Shown: positions 8,518 through 16,515, numbered from the stretch's first letter. The stretch is DNA of 64,000 bases from Advenella sp048381675 (GCF_048381675.1 NZ_JBLWIS010000010.1:1-64000), one strand, 5' to 3'. Translations and numbers: made by a program. Notes: generated by a model from the letters alone, not told the origin.

Positions 8518-10200
8518 CTAGTTACCCAGGGCCACATGCAGGGCCTGATTAATGTCCTGTCCAAGCGGTTTTTCCGATCTGGCCTGAATGTAACCATCAG
8601 GGCGAACCAGCAACCATGTACCTTCCTGCAGACCCAGTCTTTCACCTTCTTGCAGATAAGCCACTTTAGGCGTGTTGGCGGGTGCTGTATCCAATGCGAC
8701 CGTTTCGTGCCGGAAATAACGGGGAAAAGTTGCCTGCAACTTATCTGTCTCGGATTTCAGTCCTTCAGGCAACTGGCCATTGACCGAGAAATAAAGACTG
8801 GTAAACCCATGGGGCTTGAGCAGATCGTGCAAATAAATCGTTTGAGCACCCTGCTCCAGTCGGCAATCCGGCAGAGGGTAACCGGGTAAGGCCGTGTGCC
8901 CGGCCTCGTTAACCTGATCGGCAAACAGGCATTCAGACTTGTTGGCATTGAAGGCATCCACCAGATCCAGCACAAAGCGCTCGGTGGGCAACAGATCAAA
9001 AGCGGCCTGACGCATCAGGGAGGCACCACGGGTGGGCGCTGTCATGCAAAGTGTGGCCAACCCGATATCCTTCAGGTTCTGGATAATCAGCGGACGACGC
9101 TCGGTATCGTATGAATCCAGCAAATCAGGATTAGCCACCCCGTTCATCACCATACCCAGCTTCCAGCCCAGATTGGCCGCATCAAGCATGCCCTGGTTCA
9201 TGCCACGGCCACCAAAAATAGGGGTTTGATGGGCGGCATCACCCACAAAAAACACTGACTTTTGGCGATAGCATGGCAAACTTCTGGACATGGGGCGATA
9301 AGATGAAATCCACACCAGTTTGAATTCTTCCGAATCGGGGATATCCATCAACTGCAGCTGTTGCCGTACATTGCGCGCAACCACTTCAGGCCTCATGGCC
9401 TCTTCGATATCTTCACCATCATCCAGCGCATAATCCAAGCGCCATGTATTAAACGGCTGACGATGCAAAATGACTGCAGAATTTGGCTTGTAAGGTGGTG
9501 AAATCCATAAACGGCGGGCAATCGGTAAATCAGAAGGCAATTCGAAATCACAAATAATGAAATTGCGCTGCAAGACACCGTCGCCAATTTCCTCATAAGC
9601 CAGGCCCAGACTGCGCCGCACCTGTCCACGGGCACCATCTGCCGCAATCACATATTGCGCCTTCAGCAAATACTCCCCTTCTGGTGCAGTAACGGTTAGA
9701 ACAGGCTGATCATTATCATCAAAATGCACTTCTTTGACTGCATTCAACCAGCGCAAGTCAATCCGGGCATTTTCCAGCACGGCATCCAACAAGACCTTTT
9801 CCGTCCAGGGTTGCTGCAGCACACTGATATCAGGGTGCTTTTCAGCTACCGACTGTTCATAGGGGGCACTATGGATCAATTGCCGGCCATGATAGACATA
9901 ATTTCTATCGCGGGTAATGGCTTTTTCACGGAAAGCGCCACTTACACCCAAACGATCCATTACCTGCACACTGCGCCTGGCTACTGCCAGCGTCCTGCTG
10001 CTGTCCGACAAGTGATCTTTGGTTTCAAGCACCACAACCGGAATATCCTGTTGCGCCAGCGTCAGGGCCAACGTCAGGCCAACCGGGCCAGCCCCTACCA
10101 CCACAACAGGATGCACGCCAACTTGGGCTTGTTGCAATTCTGGCGGTGTTACTGACGGGTAATGTTCCCATTTAAAGAAACCGGGTTTTTCAACTTTCAT
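8518..10200 (-). CDS. FAD-dependent aromatic monooxygenase (MhpA/PheA-like)
   Basis: Class A flavoprotein hydroxylase of 560 residues. VVVVGAGPVGLTLALTLAQQ (33-52) is the dinucleotide-binding GxGxxG, YVIAADGARGQVRRSLG the DG motif, and VGDAAHQTPIFGGRGMNQGM the second FAD/GD motif. A C-terminal thioredoxin-like domain of the 3-(3-hydroxyphenyl)propionate and phenol hydroxylase group follows. It should insert one oxygen atom into an aromatic substrate with NAD(P)H and O2. It is the promoter-proximal gene of the catabolic operon, with GGAGGAG six to seven bases before ATG, and faces the divergent IclR gene. It is thus likely the first enzyme of the pathway; the substrate is unknown. Confidence 0.9.
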   Translation of the reverse strand: MKVEKPGFFKWEHYPSVTPPELQQAQVGVHPVVVVGAGPVGLTLALTLAQQDIPVVVLETKDHLSDSSRTLAVARRSVQVMDRLGVSGAFREKAITRDRNYVYHGRQLIHSAPYEQSVAEKHPDISVLQQPWTEKVLLDAVLENARIDLRWLNAVKEVHFDDNDQPVLTVTAPEGEYLLKAQYVIAADGARGQVRRSLGLAYEEIGDGVLQRNFIICDFELPSDLPIARRLWISPPYKPNSAVILHRQPFNTWRLDYALDDGEDIEEAMRPEVVARNVRQQLQLMDIPDSEEFKLVWISSYRPMSRSLPCYRQKSVFFVGDAAHQTPIFGGRGMNQGMLDAANLGWKLGMVMNGVANPDLLDSYDTERRPLIIQNLKDIGLATLCMTAPTRGASLMRQAAFDLLPTERFVLDLVDAFNANKSECLFADQVNEAGHTALPGYPLPDCRLEQGAQTIYLHDLLKPHGFTSLYFSVNGQLPEGLKSETDKLQATFPRYFRHETVALDTAPANTPKVAYLQEGERLGLQEGTWLLVRPDGYIQARSEKPLGQDINQALHVALGN

Positions 10201-10216
10201 TTGTCTCCTCCGTTTT

Positions 10217-10243
10217 GACCGTATGACGGACGTTTAGCCGTAT
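10217..10243. promoter_or_regulatory. candidate IclR operator between catabolic operon and regulator
   Basis: In the 167-base divergent region, CCGTAT occurs twice on the same strand (10219-10224 and 10238-10243, 19 bases apart). The first copy overlaps an inverted CCGT-ATG-ACGG. PobR/PcaU-type IclR proteins bind short repeats of this kind between their own gene and the target operon. The repeats are seen; their function is inferred. Confidence 0.35.
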
Positions 10244-10367
10244 AATGGTTAAAATTATATCGATGAAGACTTATAAGGTCAATCTGGTTTTATAATGTTT
10301 ATGATTCCGTTACACTTTTCCGATTCATGGGCCCTAACGGAAAGACCAACCAACAAGCAGGTAAATA

Positions 10368-11132
10368 ATGAGCATCAATGAGGATCACCCGGATTTTGTA
10401 ACCGCTTTTGCACGGGGCTTGAGTGTTATACGTTGTTTTGAAAAAGGCGCTGACCGCCTATCGTTAAATGAAGTCGCGACTCGCACCGGATTGGCGCGCG
10501 GGACAGCTCGGCGCTTTTTACTTACCCTGGAAGCTATCGGCTATGTGGGCATGGAAGATAACAAATTCCGCCTGCTGCCCAAGGTCCTGGACCTGGGCTA
10601 TGCATATCTGTCCTCTATCCCCCTGTCGGAGCTGGCCCAGCCTTTCATGACCAGCATTGTTGAGAAAATAGATGAATCATGTGCCATGAGTGTGATGGAT
10701 GGCACCGATGTGGTTTACATTGCCCGCATCCCGCCCTCGCATGTGTACACCATTCCGGTACAGGTCGGCATGCGCATGCCAGCCTTCATCAACGCCATGG
10801 GCCAAGTGTTGCTAGCCGACCTGAATGAAAAACAACTGGATGAATTTTTTGCCAAAGCAGAACTGCGCAAGCTGACCAAATACACGGACGTAGACCCTGT
10901 TTCGATCCGCAACACCCTGAAAAAGATCAGGGAACAAGGCTACGCCATGCCGGTAGACCAGGTATATGAAGGCCGCGTCTCACTGGCCGTGCCAATCAGG
11001 AACCGTGAAGGACGTGCGATTGCCGCCATGAACGTAAGCGCCATGCTCAGCCGTATTTCGGTTAAACGGATGACCACTGAGTTTTTACCTTTATTGCTTG
11101 ATGCGGCTGAAAAAATGCGTAGTGGGTTGTGA
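10368..11132 (+). CDS. IclR-family regulator (PcaU/PobR type)
   Basis: A 254-residue regulator. The N-terminal winged helix-turn-helix spans about 12-70 (ARGLSVIRCFEKGADRLSLN, then EVATRTGLARGTARRFLLTL). The C-terminal GAF-like effector domain runs from about 85 to 250 (MSVMDGTDVVYIARIPPSH, VYEGRVSLAVPIRNREGR). The opening 'FVTAFARGLSVIRCF' is characteristic of the PcaR/PcaU/PobR branch, which responds to aromatic acids such as protocatechuate, 4-hydroxybenzoate or beta-ketoadipate. It is divergent from the monooxygenase operon, separated by 167 bases that hold repeated CCGTAT boxes, so it is the obvious regulator of that operon. Whether it activates or represses cannot be read here. Confidence 0.88.
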   Translation: MSINEDHPDFVTAFARGLSVIRCFEKGADRLSLNEVATRTGLARGTARRFLLTLEAIGYVGMEDNKFRLLPKVLDLGYAYLSSIPLSELAQPFMTSIVEKIDESCAMSVMDGTDVVYIARIPPSHVYTIPVQVGMRMPAFINAMGQVLLADLNEKQLDEFFAKAELRKLTKYTDVDPVSIRNTLKKIREQGYAMPVDQVYEGRVSLAVPIRNREGRAIAAMNVSAMLSRISVKRMTTEFLPLLLDAAEKMRSGL

Positions 11133-11149
11133 GAAAATTAAAGCTTGAA

Positions 11150-12241
11150 CTATTTTTTCGGAGTGCAAAAAAGTTGGGCTGAAGATAGATTATCCAATTC
11201 CATCCCCGAAGCAAAACGGGCATTTTTCCCGCCATCCCAAAGCAGGTAATTATTATCGATTGCCTGTTGATAGGCCCAATAAGCAACGTGGTGAGAACGC
11301 TTGAGATCCGTCAAAAACCCCTGCCTTGCCAGCTCGGTGGTAATCAGTGAATCATGCTGGTAATTACGTTCCAGCCATTTCTGTAAAAATTGCCCGGAAG
11401 CCAGGAAATTGCTTTTTTGCGAATTACACGTATTGTCTGCCAAGACAAAATTGTGGCCGGTATCAGCTGAATATAAAGACCAGGGAATGAAATGGTCCAC
11501 CGCGATTTTTTCATTCTTGAGTGGTTTATTACAATAAAAACAGCGGCACTGCTGTAAATCAACCAAGAAGTCAGCCACTTTACGTAATTGGTTGCGGCTA
11601 GGTGCAAAAAGAAAGGTATTCAGATCGGGCAAGCCATCCAGGACAGGCAGGTTCTTCTTGTTTTCCCGAACAAAATCCACCCAGCACTTTTGGCAAAGCT
11701 CTTCAATAATATCGCCAAACTGCCTTAGGCAATACATTACCTTGGGCAGTAACCGTAAATGATGTTTCGATTCTTCCAAATGATATAAAAACTCAATGCT
11801 TTGGCCATTCAGGTTTTGCAAATACACCACCGGCATTTTCTTGACGATAGCAGCAACCGATTTTTTCAGTTTCAACCAATAAGCGGTGCTTTGCCTGGCT
11901 GATGCCAGGGTTTTAAACTGTTGTTGTGCAGACAGAACCAAATTGACGATGCTGGCCTGTGGGCCAGTACTTTGTTGCAGCACAAAAGATTCTTGCTGAT
12001 TAAACTCATATGGCCTGACCTGCCACCAATACAAATCAATGAATTTTTCTGCAATATCCAGATAATCCAGTGCCAGCCCTTCCCCGGTATCTTTGCCCTG
12101 CTCGATGGCAAGTCTTGACAGGCTAATCAGCAAGGCAAATTTATAAGTCGATGTAAAACTGCCTGATTGCAGTATTTGCTGAATTCGCTTCAGGAATTTT
12201 AATTGTTCTTGTGGCGTGGGAATCGAAATATCTGCAAGCAT
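11150..12241 (-). CDS. HNH endonuclease-domain protein
   Basis: A 363-residue protein if started at ATG 12241; an upstream GTG at 12289 adds 16 residues but is less likely because homology with a decayed second copy begins at ADISI. The C-terminal third carries an HNH-type zinc/nuclease core: CRCFYCNKPLKNEKIAVDHF, then IPWS and DNTCNSQKSN. This gives a C-x2-C knuckle, the DH catalytic pair, the central Asn and a distal CN-x2-K. The N-terminal 230 residues are helical and unrecognised. HNH proteins of this layout occur as solitary restriction-like or defence-associated genes, but no methylase or helicase partner is adjacent. It converges on the IclR gene with 17 bases between the stops. A truncated paralogue lies at 16137-16280. 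Confidence 0.7.
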   Translation of the reverse strand: MLADISIPTPQEQLKFLKRIQQILQSGSFTSTYKFALLISLSRLAIEQGKDTGEGLALDYLDIAEKFIDLYWWQVRPYEFNQQESFVLQQSTGPQASIVNLVLSAQQQFKTLASARQSTAYWLKLKKSVAAIVKKMPVVYLQNLNGQSIEFLYHLEESKHHLRLLPKVMYCLRQFGDIIEELCQKCWVDFVRENKKNLPVLDGLPDLNTFLFAPSRNQLRKVADFLVDLQQCRCFYCNKPLKNEKIAVDHFIPWSLYSADTGHNFVLADNTCNSQKSNFLASGQFLQKWLERNYQHDSLITTELARQGFLTDLKRSHHVAYWAYQQAIDNNYLLWDGGKNARFASGMELDNLSSAQLFCTPKK

Positions 12242-12365
12242 GAAATGTCCATAACTGATCAACAATATTCGACCATTGCTCAACGTCACATGGAAGTTGA
12301 AATTGATAGAAAAGGGTTATATTGATTTTAAGGACATTTTGGGCTGTTGTGGGAAATACGTAGAA

Positions 12366-12403
12366 ATAAAAAAACGGAACCCAATGTTTCAAAGGATTCC
12401 GCT
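12366..12403 (-). terminator. rho-independent terminator of the cold-shock gene
   Basis: On the minus strand GCGGAATCC and GGGTTCCG form a stem around an 11-base loop and are followed by a run of seven T. It lies about 45 bases after the cold-shock stop codon. Confidence 0.65.
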
Positions 12404-12446
12404 TTTATCACTGCAGGTATGCTGAGTATTTTCAGCACACGCGCAT

Positions 12447-12656
12447 TCAGATCACTTGGATCTGGGTAGCGCAAGGGCCTTTTTGCCCTTGACCTGTCAC
12501 GAATGACACACGTTGATTCTCTTCAAGAGATTTGTGGCCAGTGCCTTGAATTTCGCTGTAGTGTGCGAAGAGATCCTTGCCGCCAAACTCAGGCATGATA
12601 AAGCCGAAGCCCTTATCGTTGTTGAACCACTTCACAATACCGGTTTCTGTCTTCAA
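12447..12656 (-). CDS. cold-shock domain protein (CspA family)
   Basis: A 69-residue single cold-shock domain. KWFNNDKGFGFI is the RNP1 motif and DLFAHYS the RNP2 motif; TGQGQKGPCATQI closes the beta-barrel. It binds single-stranded RNA/DNA and acts as an RNA chaperone. The frame starts at a TTG (12656) with TAGGAC six bases before it. No in-frame ATG lies upstream in a plausible place, so TTG initiation is likely. The 188 bases upstream to the GNAT gene contain no ORF and probably hold the promoter and the long structured 5' leader usual for csp genes. Confidence 0.93.
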   Translation of the reverse strand: MKTETGIVKWFNNDKGFGFIMPEFGGKDLFAHYSEIQGTGHKSLEENQRVSFVTGQGQKGPCATQIQVI

Positions 12657-12844
12657 TGTAAGTCCTAAATGTACTAGGGAAAAATATCCCTCGACCCATT
12701 CTCGTCGTTTACCTCAACAATAGATAGCTCTGTTTCAAAATGACACATCTATCTGCTGCAATTCAGTTTGACTTCGCACATTAACTACTAGTGAGACATG
12801 CCATCGTTTTTGAACACCCCCACAACACGCCCTACGGGTGGTGG

Positions 12845-13327
12845 CTAAAATTTCTTCAACATCCAAACATCGCACCCGCCATGAACGGTTCCGTCCAATG
12901 GGCAGTCAAGATGATGAAACCCTAGTTTTTCATATAAGGCTATAGCCGATTTCATACCAGACAAGGTATCAAGATAACATTCCTTGTACCCCTTTTGGCT
13001 TGCATAACTCAAACATCTACTCACCAATTCCTTGCCAATACCCAAGCCACGGGCTTCTTTTAAAAGAAACAGTTTTCGCAATTCGCATATCTGGCTACTG
13101 CCGTTGAAAGGGGCAATACCACCACCCCCCACAATGCGTCCATCCAACAGGGCCACCAGATACAAGCTGCCGCGTTGATCGTCATAATGCGCACTCATTT
13201 CCAGCACTTCCGCATCAGAGGGACCAAAACCGTCACCGATTGCGCCGAACTCTGAACCAACCGTTTTGATGATGTTGCAAATGACCTCATCGTGTGCCGG
13301 TTGGATTTCCACAATTTCAACAGCCAA
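12845..13327 (-). CDS. GNAT-family N-acetyltransferase
   Basis: A 160-residue single GNAT domain. LRKLFLLKEARGLGIGKELV carries the acetyl-CoA pyrophosphate-binding pattern (Q/R-x-x-G-x-G/A, here RGLGIG), and CYLDTLSGMKSAIALYEKLG is the C-terminal beta5/alpha4 motif. It transfers an acetyl group from acetyl-CoA to an amine, but the substrate cannot be deduced. GGAG is seven bases before ATG (AGGAGAGCAGTA). The neighbours, a cold-shock gene downstream and a phosphatase upstream 66 bases away, give no functional hint. Confidence 0.85.
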   Translation of the reverse strand: MAVEIVEIQPAHDEVICNIIKTVGSEFGAIGDGFGPSDAEVLEMSAHYDDQRGSLYLVALLDGRIVGGGGIAPFNGSSQICELRKLFLLKEARGLGIGKELVSRCLSYASQKGYKECYLDTLSGMKSAIALYEKLGFHHLDCPLDGTVHGGCDVWMLKKF

Positions 13328-13393
13328 TTACTGCTCTCCTTTCTTTTTATTGGTGATCCACCGACTTGCCAAGACACTCGAATTTATAGCGCC

Positions 13394-14170
13394 CTAGCTT
13401 GTATAAGTCGAAATCAGATTGACTTGTTCCTTTGGAGCAATTCCCAAGCCTCGAGAAAAATAGTCCGAGATGTTTCCGTAGGTGCGCTTTAGAGAAGCGA
13501 ATCCAGCCTCCAGATATTCCGGTCGCACCAGTAACAGGTTTTCCACAACGGCCCGATCACCGCCTGATGCAACAAACGCTTCCATGATTGAAGAATATCC
13601 CTGAAGCAATTGCTCATTACTCGCCAGGTAGTCTGCCAAAACATCATCACGGTGAACACCCAGCAATAACAACAGCATCGCCGCAGCCCAACCGGTTCGG
13701 TCTTTGCCTGCGGTGCAGTGAAAGACACGCGGTATGTCAGGATCCCTCAGCAAAGAGGAGAAGAAGGCACCGTAAGCTTTACATGCGCTGGGCAGGCTAA
13801 TCAAATTCCCGTAAATGGTTCTGTACAGCGTCTGCACCTTGTCTGGTGTCATATCCTGACCGAACTTGCGAGGATCCTGCAGCACAAGTTGCATCATCGC
13901 CGCTATCGAACCCGAGTCATCACTGAGCACATCGAGCCATACGCTTTGAGCGCCTGGCATAGGGACGTCGGGGGATCGTTCCCTTTCTGCGGCCGTACGA
14001 AAGTCGTAAACGAACCGTATGCCCAGCCCCTCAAGCCATCGAACCGACTCCTCCGGTATGTTTGCAAGTTGACTCGACCGGAATATACGACCAGGAATTA
14101 CGGCCGTTCCGTTGGCTGTGGCATGCCCGCCAATGTCTCTGAAGTTGGAAGGAATAGTGCGTGTGTTCAT
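13394..14170 (-). CDS. tyrosine-protein phosphatase (Y_phosphatase3 family)
   Basis: A 258-residue protein. RDIGGHATANGTAVIPGRIF, with RSSQLAN after it, is the N-terminal signature of bacterial DSP-like tyrosine phosphatases (PF13350). VFHCTAGKDRTG gives the catalytic P-loop with Cys152 and Arg158 (HCxxGKDRTG). Family members hydrolyse phosphotyrosine, and some also phosphoinositides. It is cytoplasmic by sequence, with no signal peptide. Directly upstream lies a 19-base sequence found again at 16282-16300, suggesting rearrangement close to its start. No partner kinase is visible. Confidence 0.88.
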   Translation of the reverse strand: MNTRTIPSNFRDIGGHATANGTAVIPGRIFRSSQLANIPEESVRWLEGLGIRFVYDFRTAAERERSPDVPMPGAQSVWLDVLSDDSGSIAAMMQLVLQDPRKFGQDMTPDKVQTLYRTIYGNLISLPSACKAYGAFFSSLLRDPDIPRVFHCTAGKDRTGWAAAMLLLLLGVHRDDVLADYLASNEQLLQGYSSIMEAFVASGGDRAVVENLLLVRPEYLEAGFASLKRTYGNISDYFSRGLGIAPKEQVNLISTYTS

Positions 14171-14177
14171 ATATCGT

Positions 14178-14196
14178 ATTCAGTCATCCCTGATTT
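14178..14196 (+). repeat. 19-base direct repeat, copy 1
   Basis: ATTCAGTCATCCCTGATTT, repeated with one change (G to A) in the same orientation at 16282-16300. Both copies sit at boundaries of the alcohol dehydrogenase/unknown-gene segment, so they may mark the ends of a duplicated or inserted block. Confidence 0.5.
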
Positions 14197-14230
14197 GAAT
14201 TCACGTAAAGCTCCATGTGTTAAACGATGA

Positions 14231-15280
14231 TCACGCTGCCAATGTCGCGTTATCAATCACAAAACGGTACTTGACATCACCCTTGAGCATGCGCTCATAA
14301 GCCTCGTTGATCTGGTCTACCCGAATCATTTCGATATCCGCCACAATGCCATGCTCGGCGCAGAAGTCCAGCATTTCCTGGGTTTCAGGAATCCCGCCAA
14401 TCAACGATCCGGCAAGGCTTCGCCTTTTCATGATTAGACTGAACACATTGGGTGAAGGATGCGGTGATGATGGTGCCCCCACCAATGTCATCGTGCCATC
14501 CCGCTTAAGCAATGCAAAGAAAGGATCCAGATCATGCGGAGCGGCAACCGTGTTAAGAATGAAGTCAAGACTCATGACATGGGCTGCCATTTCATCAGGG
14601 TTACGGGAAACCACCACCTCATCGGCCCCCAGCTTTTTGGCTTCGGCACGCTTGGACTCCGAAGTTGTGAACGCAACCACATGGGCGCCCATGGCATGGG
14701 CCAGTTTAATGCCCATGTGTCCCAACCCGCCAATACCCACCACACCCACTTTCTGCCCGGGCCCCACTTTCCAGTGGCGTAATGGAGAGTAAGTCGTAAT
14801 GCCTGCACATAGCAAGGGGGCTACGGCAGCCAACTGGTTTTCCGGGTGACGGATACGCAGCACATACCGCTCATGCACCACAATCTGCTGGGCATAACCG
14901 CCAAGGGTATGTCCCGGCGCATCGGGCGTGGGACTGTTATACGTGCCCACCATATGATCACAGAAATTTTCCAGACCTTCGTTGCAATCTGGGCAATGCT
15001 GGCAACTGTCAACAATACAGCCCACCCCAACCAGATCGCCCTTCTTGAAACCGGATACATGCTCGCCCACTGCCAATACCCGGCCAACAATCTCATGACC
15101 CGGTACGCAGGGATACAAGGTGCCTGCCCACTCGGCGCGAACCTGGTGAATATCGGAATGACATACACCACAAAAGGCAATATCAATCTGTACATCGTGC
15201 GCCCCCGGCTGACGCCGGGTAATATCCATAGACTCAAGGGGCAGATCACCCGCCCGGGCACCATAAGCTTTTACATCCAT
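14231..15280 (-). CDS. zinc-dependent alcohol dehydrogenase (YahK/cinnamyl-ADH type)
   Basis: Medium-chain dehydrogenase, 349 residues from ATG 15280, chosen because AAGGAG lies seven bases before it; an in-frame ATG at 15304 is less likely. Catalytic zinc ligands are Cys37 (AFCGVCHSD) and His62-Glu63 (PGHEIVG). Structural zinc is held by Cys93, Cys96, Cys99 and Cys107 (SCQHCPDCNEGLENFC). VGVVGIGGLGHMGIKLA is the Rossmann NADP-binding loop. The YahK/AdhA-type enzymes reduce a wide range of aldehydes with NADPH. It stands alone between the phosphatase and an unknown gene. Confidence 0.92.
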   Translation of the reverse strand: MDVKAYGARAGDLPLESMDITRRQPGAHDVQIDIAFCGVCHSDIHQVRAEWAGTLYPCVPGHEIVGRVLAVGEHVSGFKKGDLVGVGCIVDSCQHCPDCNEGLENFCDHMVGTYNSPTPDAPGHTLGGYAQQIVVHERYVLRIRHPENQLAAVAPLLCAGITTYSPLRHWKVGPGQKVGVVGIGGLGHMGIKLAHAMGAHVVAFTTSESKRAEAKKLGADEVVVSRNPDEMAAHVMSLDFILNTVAAPHDLDPFFALLKRDGTMTLVGAPSSPHPSPNVFSLIMKRRSLAGSLIGGIPETQEMLDFCAEHGIVADIEMIRVDQINEAYERMLKGDVKYRFVIDNATLAA

Positions 15281-15493
15281 TGCAATACTCCTTGATAGTG
15301 TCATAACAGGACTGTTTTCAGATTATATAATCAGGCGCTGTCCAAAAACTCACCCACATAAATCATATGTTCAAAGGGTAAAACTGACTGCTTGTTTGCC
15401 CATTGGCATCCAAAGAAAACATATTCATTCCTATCTACTATTTTTTTAACATTCAAATCTTGCGACAACTTTGGTGTTTAGGTGGAGAGTGTA

Positions 15494-16123
15494 TTAGCGT
15501 TTATCCTGCTCTTGCAGCCACTGTTCCCTGCCATAGGCATACCCCGGAAATTCGTGTTCAAGCGTGGTTTGTCCCCGAAGCAGGCGGTTTGCAAGATCGA
15601 TTACGTTTTTAAGTTCGGTTTCATTACGCACTTCCAGCGGCGCCACCAGATCTACCCCAGTCGCCCATGAAAGACATTCACGTTGCCAACGGGGTTTCAC
15701 GATAAAATCCATCCCCTCTTTTTGCAGTCGCTGCTTGATCGTATCCAGCCTGTCATAATATTGTCGGGTTTCATCCGTGCCTAGGGATACGGTATAGCTG
15801 ATGATTTTTTTACGAGAGCGACCAACCGGTTTATGGTTGGGGATGCCATCCTCAAAACACTGTCCATTTAATGGTGAATGACCGGCTTCCTGGCGGGCCT
15901 GCTCATCAAGCGCATCGGCATAAACAAAGCGCGGATGCTGCCACCAGACCATCACGCGTCGGTCTCCCAGAATAAACCCGGCATCATCCCACCATGACAA
16001 GTCATCCGGTTTTTTTTCATCATAGGAATGGATCACATATATGCCATTTTTCATCACCCATTTACAGCGGCGGTGATAAGCCTTTTGCGCCTTACGCAGG
16101 CGTTCAAATCGTTCAAGTTTCAT
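15494..16123 (-). CDS. hypothetical protein (209 aa)
   Basis: I chose ATG 16123 (MKLERFERLRKAQKAY) because AAAGGTG lies five bases upstream; the longer frame from 16213 only reads through the antisense of the HNH remnant. The protein is basic at the N-terminus and tryptophan-rich (DDLSWWDDAGFILGDRRVMV, then WWQHPRF), with no signal peptide, membrane helix or known catalytic motif. I do not recognise it, though the WWxDAGFxxxxRRVMVWW pattern looks like a conserved domain. Its start codon overlaps the stop of the decayed HNH copy, so it arrived with, or was uncovered by, that rearrangement. Confidence 0.6.
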   Translation of the reverse strand: MKLERFERLRKAQKAYHRRCKWVMKNGIYVIHSYDEKKPDDLSWWDDAGFILGDRRVMVWWQHPRFVYADALDEQARQEAGHSPLNGQCFEDGIPNHKPVGRSRKKIISYTVSLGTDETRQYYDRLDTIKQRLQKEGMDFIVKPRWQRECLSWATGVDLVAPLEVRNETELKNVIDLANRLLRGQTTLEHEFPGYAYGREQWLQEQDKR

Positions 16124-16136
16124 AATGGCACCTTTG

Positions 16137-16280
16137 AAAACGGATGTTTTTCCCACCCTCCCAAAGCAAGTAATTGTTATCCATGGCCTGTTGGTAAGCC
16201 CAGGACGCAACACGGTGAGAGCGCCGGTTATCCGTCAGAAATTTTAATTGTTCTTGTGACGTGGAAATCGAAATATCTTC
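16137..16280 (-). pseudogene. internally deleted second copy of the HNH gene
   Basis: Reading leftward, the frame gives DISISTSQEQLKFL followed at once by TDNRRSHRVASWAYQQAMDN and then NYLLWEGGKNIRF. The first part matches residues 3-16 of the HNH protein at 11150-12241 (DISIPTPQEQLKFL). The second matches its C-terminus (TDLKRSHHVAYWAYQQAIDN, NYLLWDGGKNARF). About 290 codons between two FL dipeptides are missing, an in-frame deletion at a short repeat. There is no start codon and a stop precedes the frame. The DNA also aligns: 16137-16238 with 11213-11315, and 16237-16278 with 12193-12233. Confidence 0.85.
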
Positions 16281-16513
16281 AATTCAGTCATCCCTAATTT
16301 GTTCATTTCTTTCAGGTGCAGCCAACGGCTGCCCTCCTTCGTTTGATAAAAACATCCCAGATTGGGCATTAACCGGGTAACCTTATCCAAATTACTGAAT
16401 GGAAAAGCGGCAATCAGTGCTGAAATGGCTTTACGCTTGCATGCATGGTTAGGTAAAGACAACCTATCGCCAGTGTGCCTGCCATGATAATAATGGCCAT
16501 CAAGGTCAATCAA
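16244..16513 (-). pseudogene. unrecognised ORF remnant between HNH and LysR scars
   Basis: An 89-codon frame opening at TTG 16513 (IDLDGHYYHGRHTGDRLSLP) and running on as NHACKRKAISALIAAFPFS to LHLKEMNKLGMTE, after which it enters the HNH remnant out of frame and stops. It has basic and hydrophobic stretches but no motif I recognise. It lies between the LysR scar (from 16516) and the 19-base repeat, has no clear ribosome binding site, and is probably a fragment of a third gene. Low confidence that anything is made from it. Confidence 0.25.
16282..16300 (+). repeat. 19-base direct repeat, copy 2
   Basis: ATTCAGTCATCCCTAATTT; 18 of 19 bases match 14178-14196 in the same orientation, 2,104 bases apart. 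It abuts the N-terminal end of the HNH remnant. Confidence 0.5.
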
Positions 16514-16515
16514 GA

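Noticed and set aside
16124..16213. Extended N-terminus of the 209-aa unknown protein
   Set aside because: The extra 30 codons read another frame of the HNH remnant; AAAGGTG marks ATG 16123.
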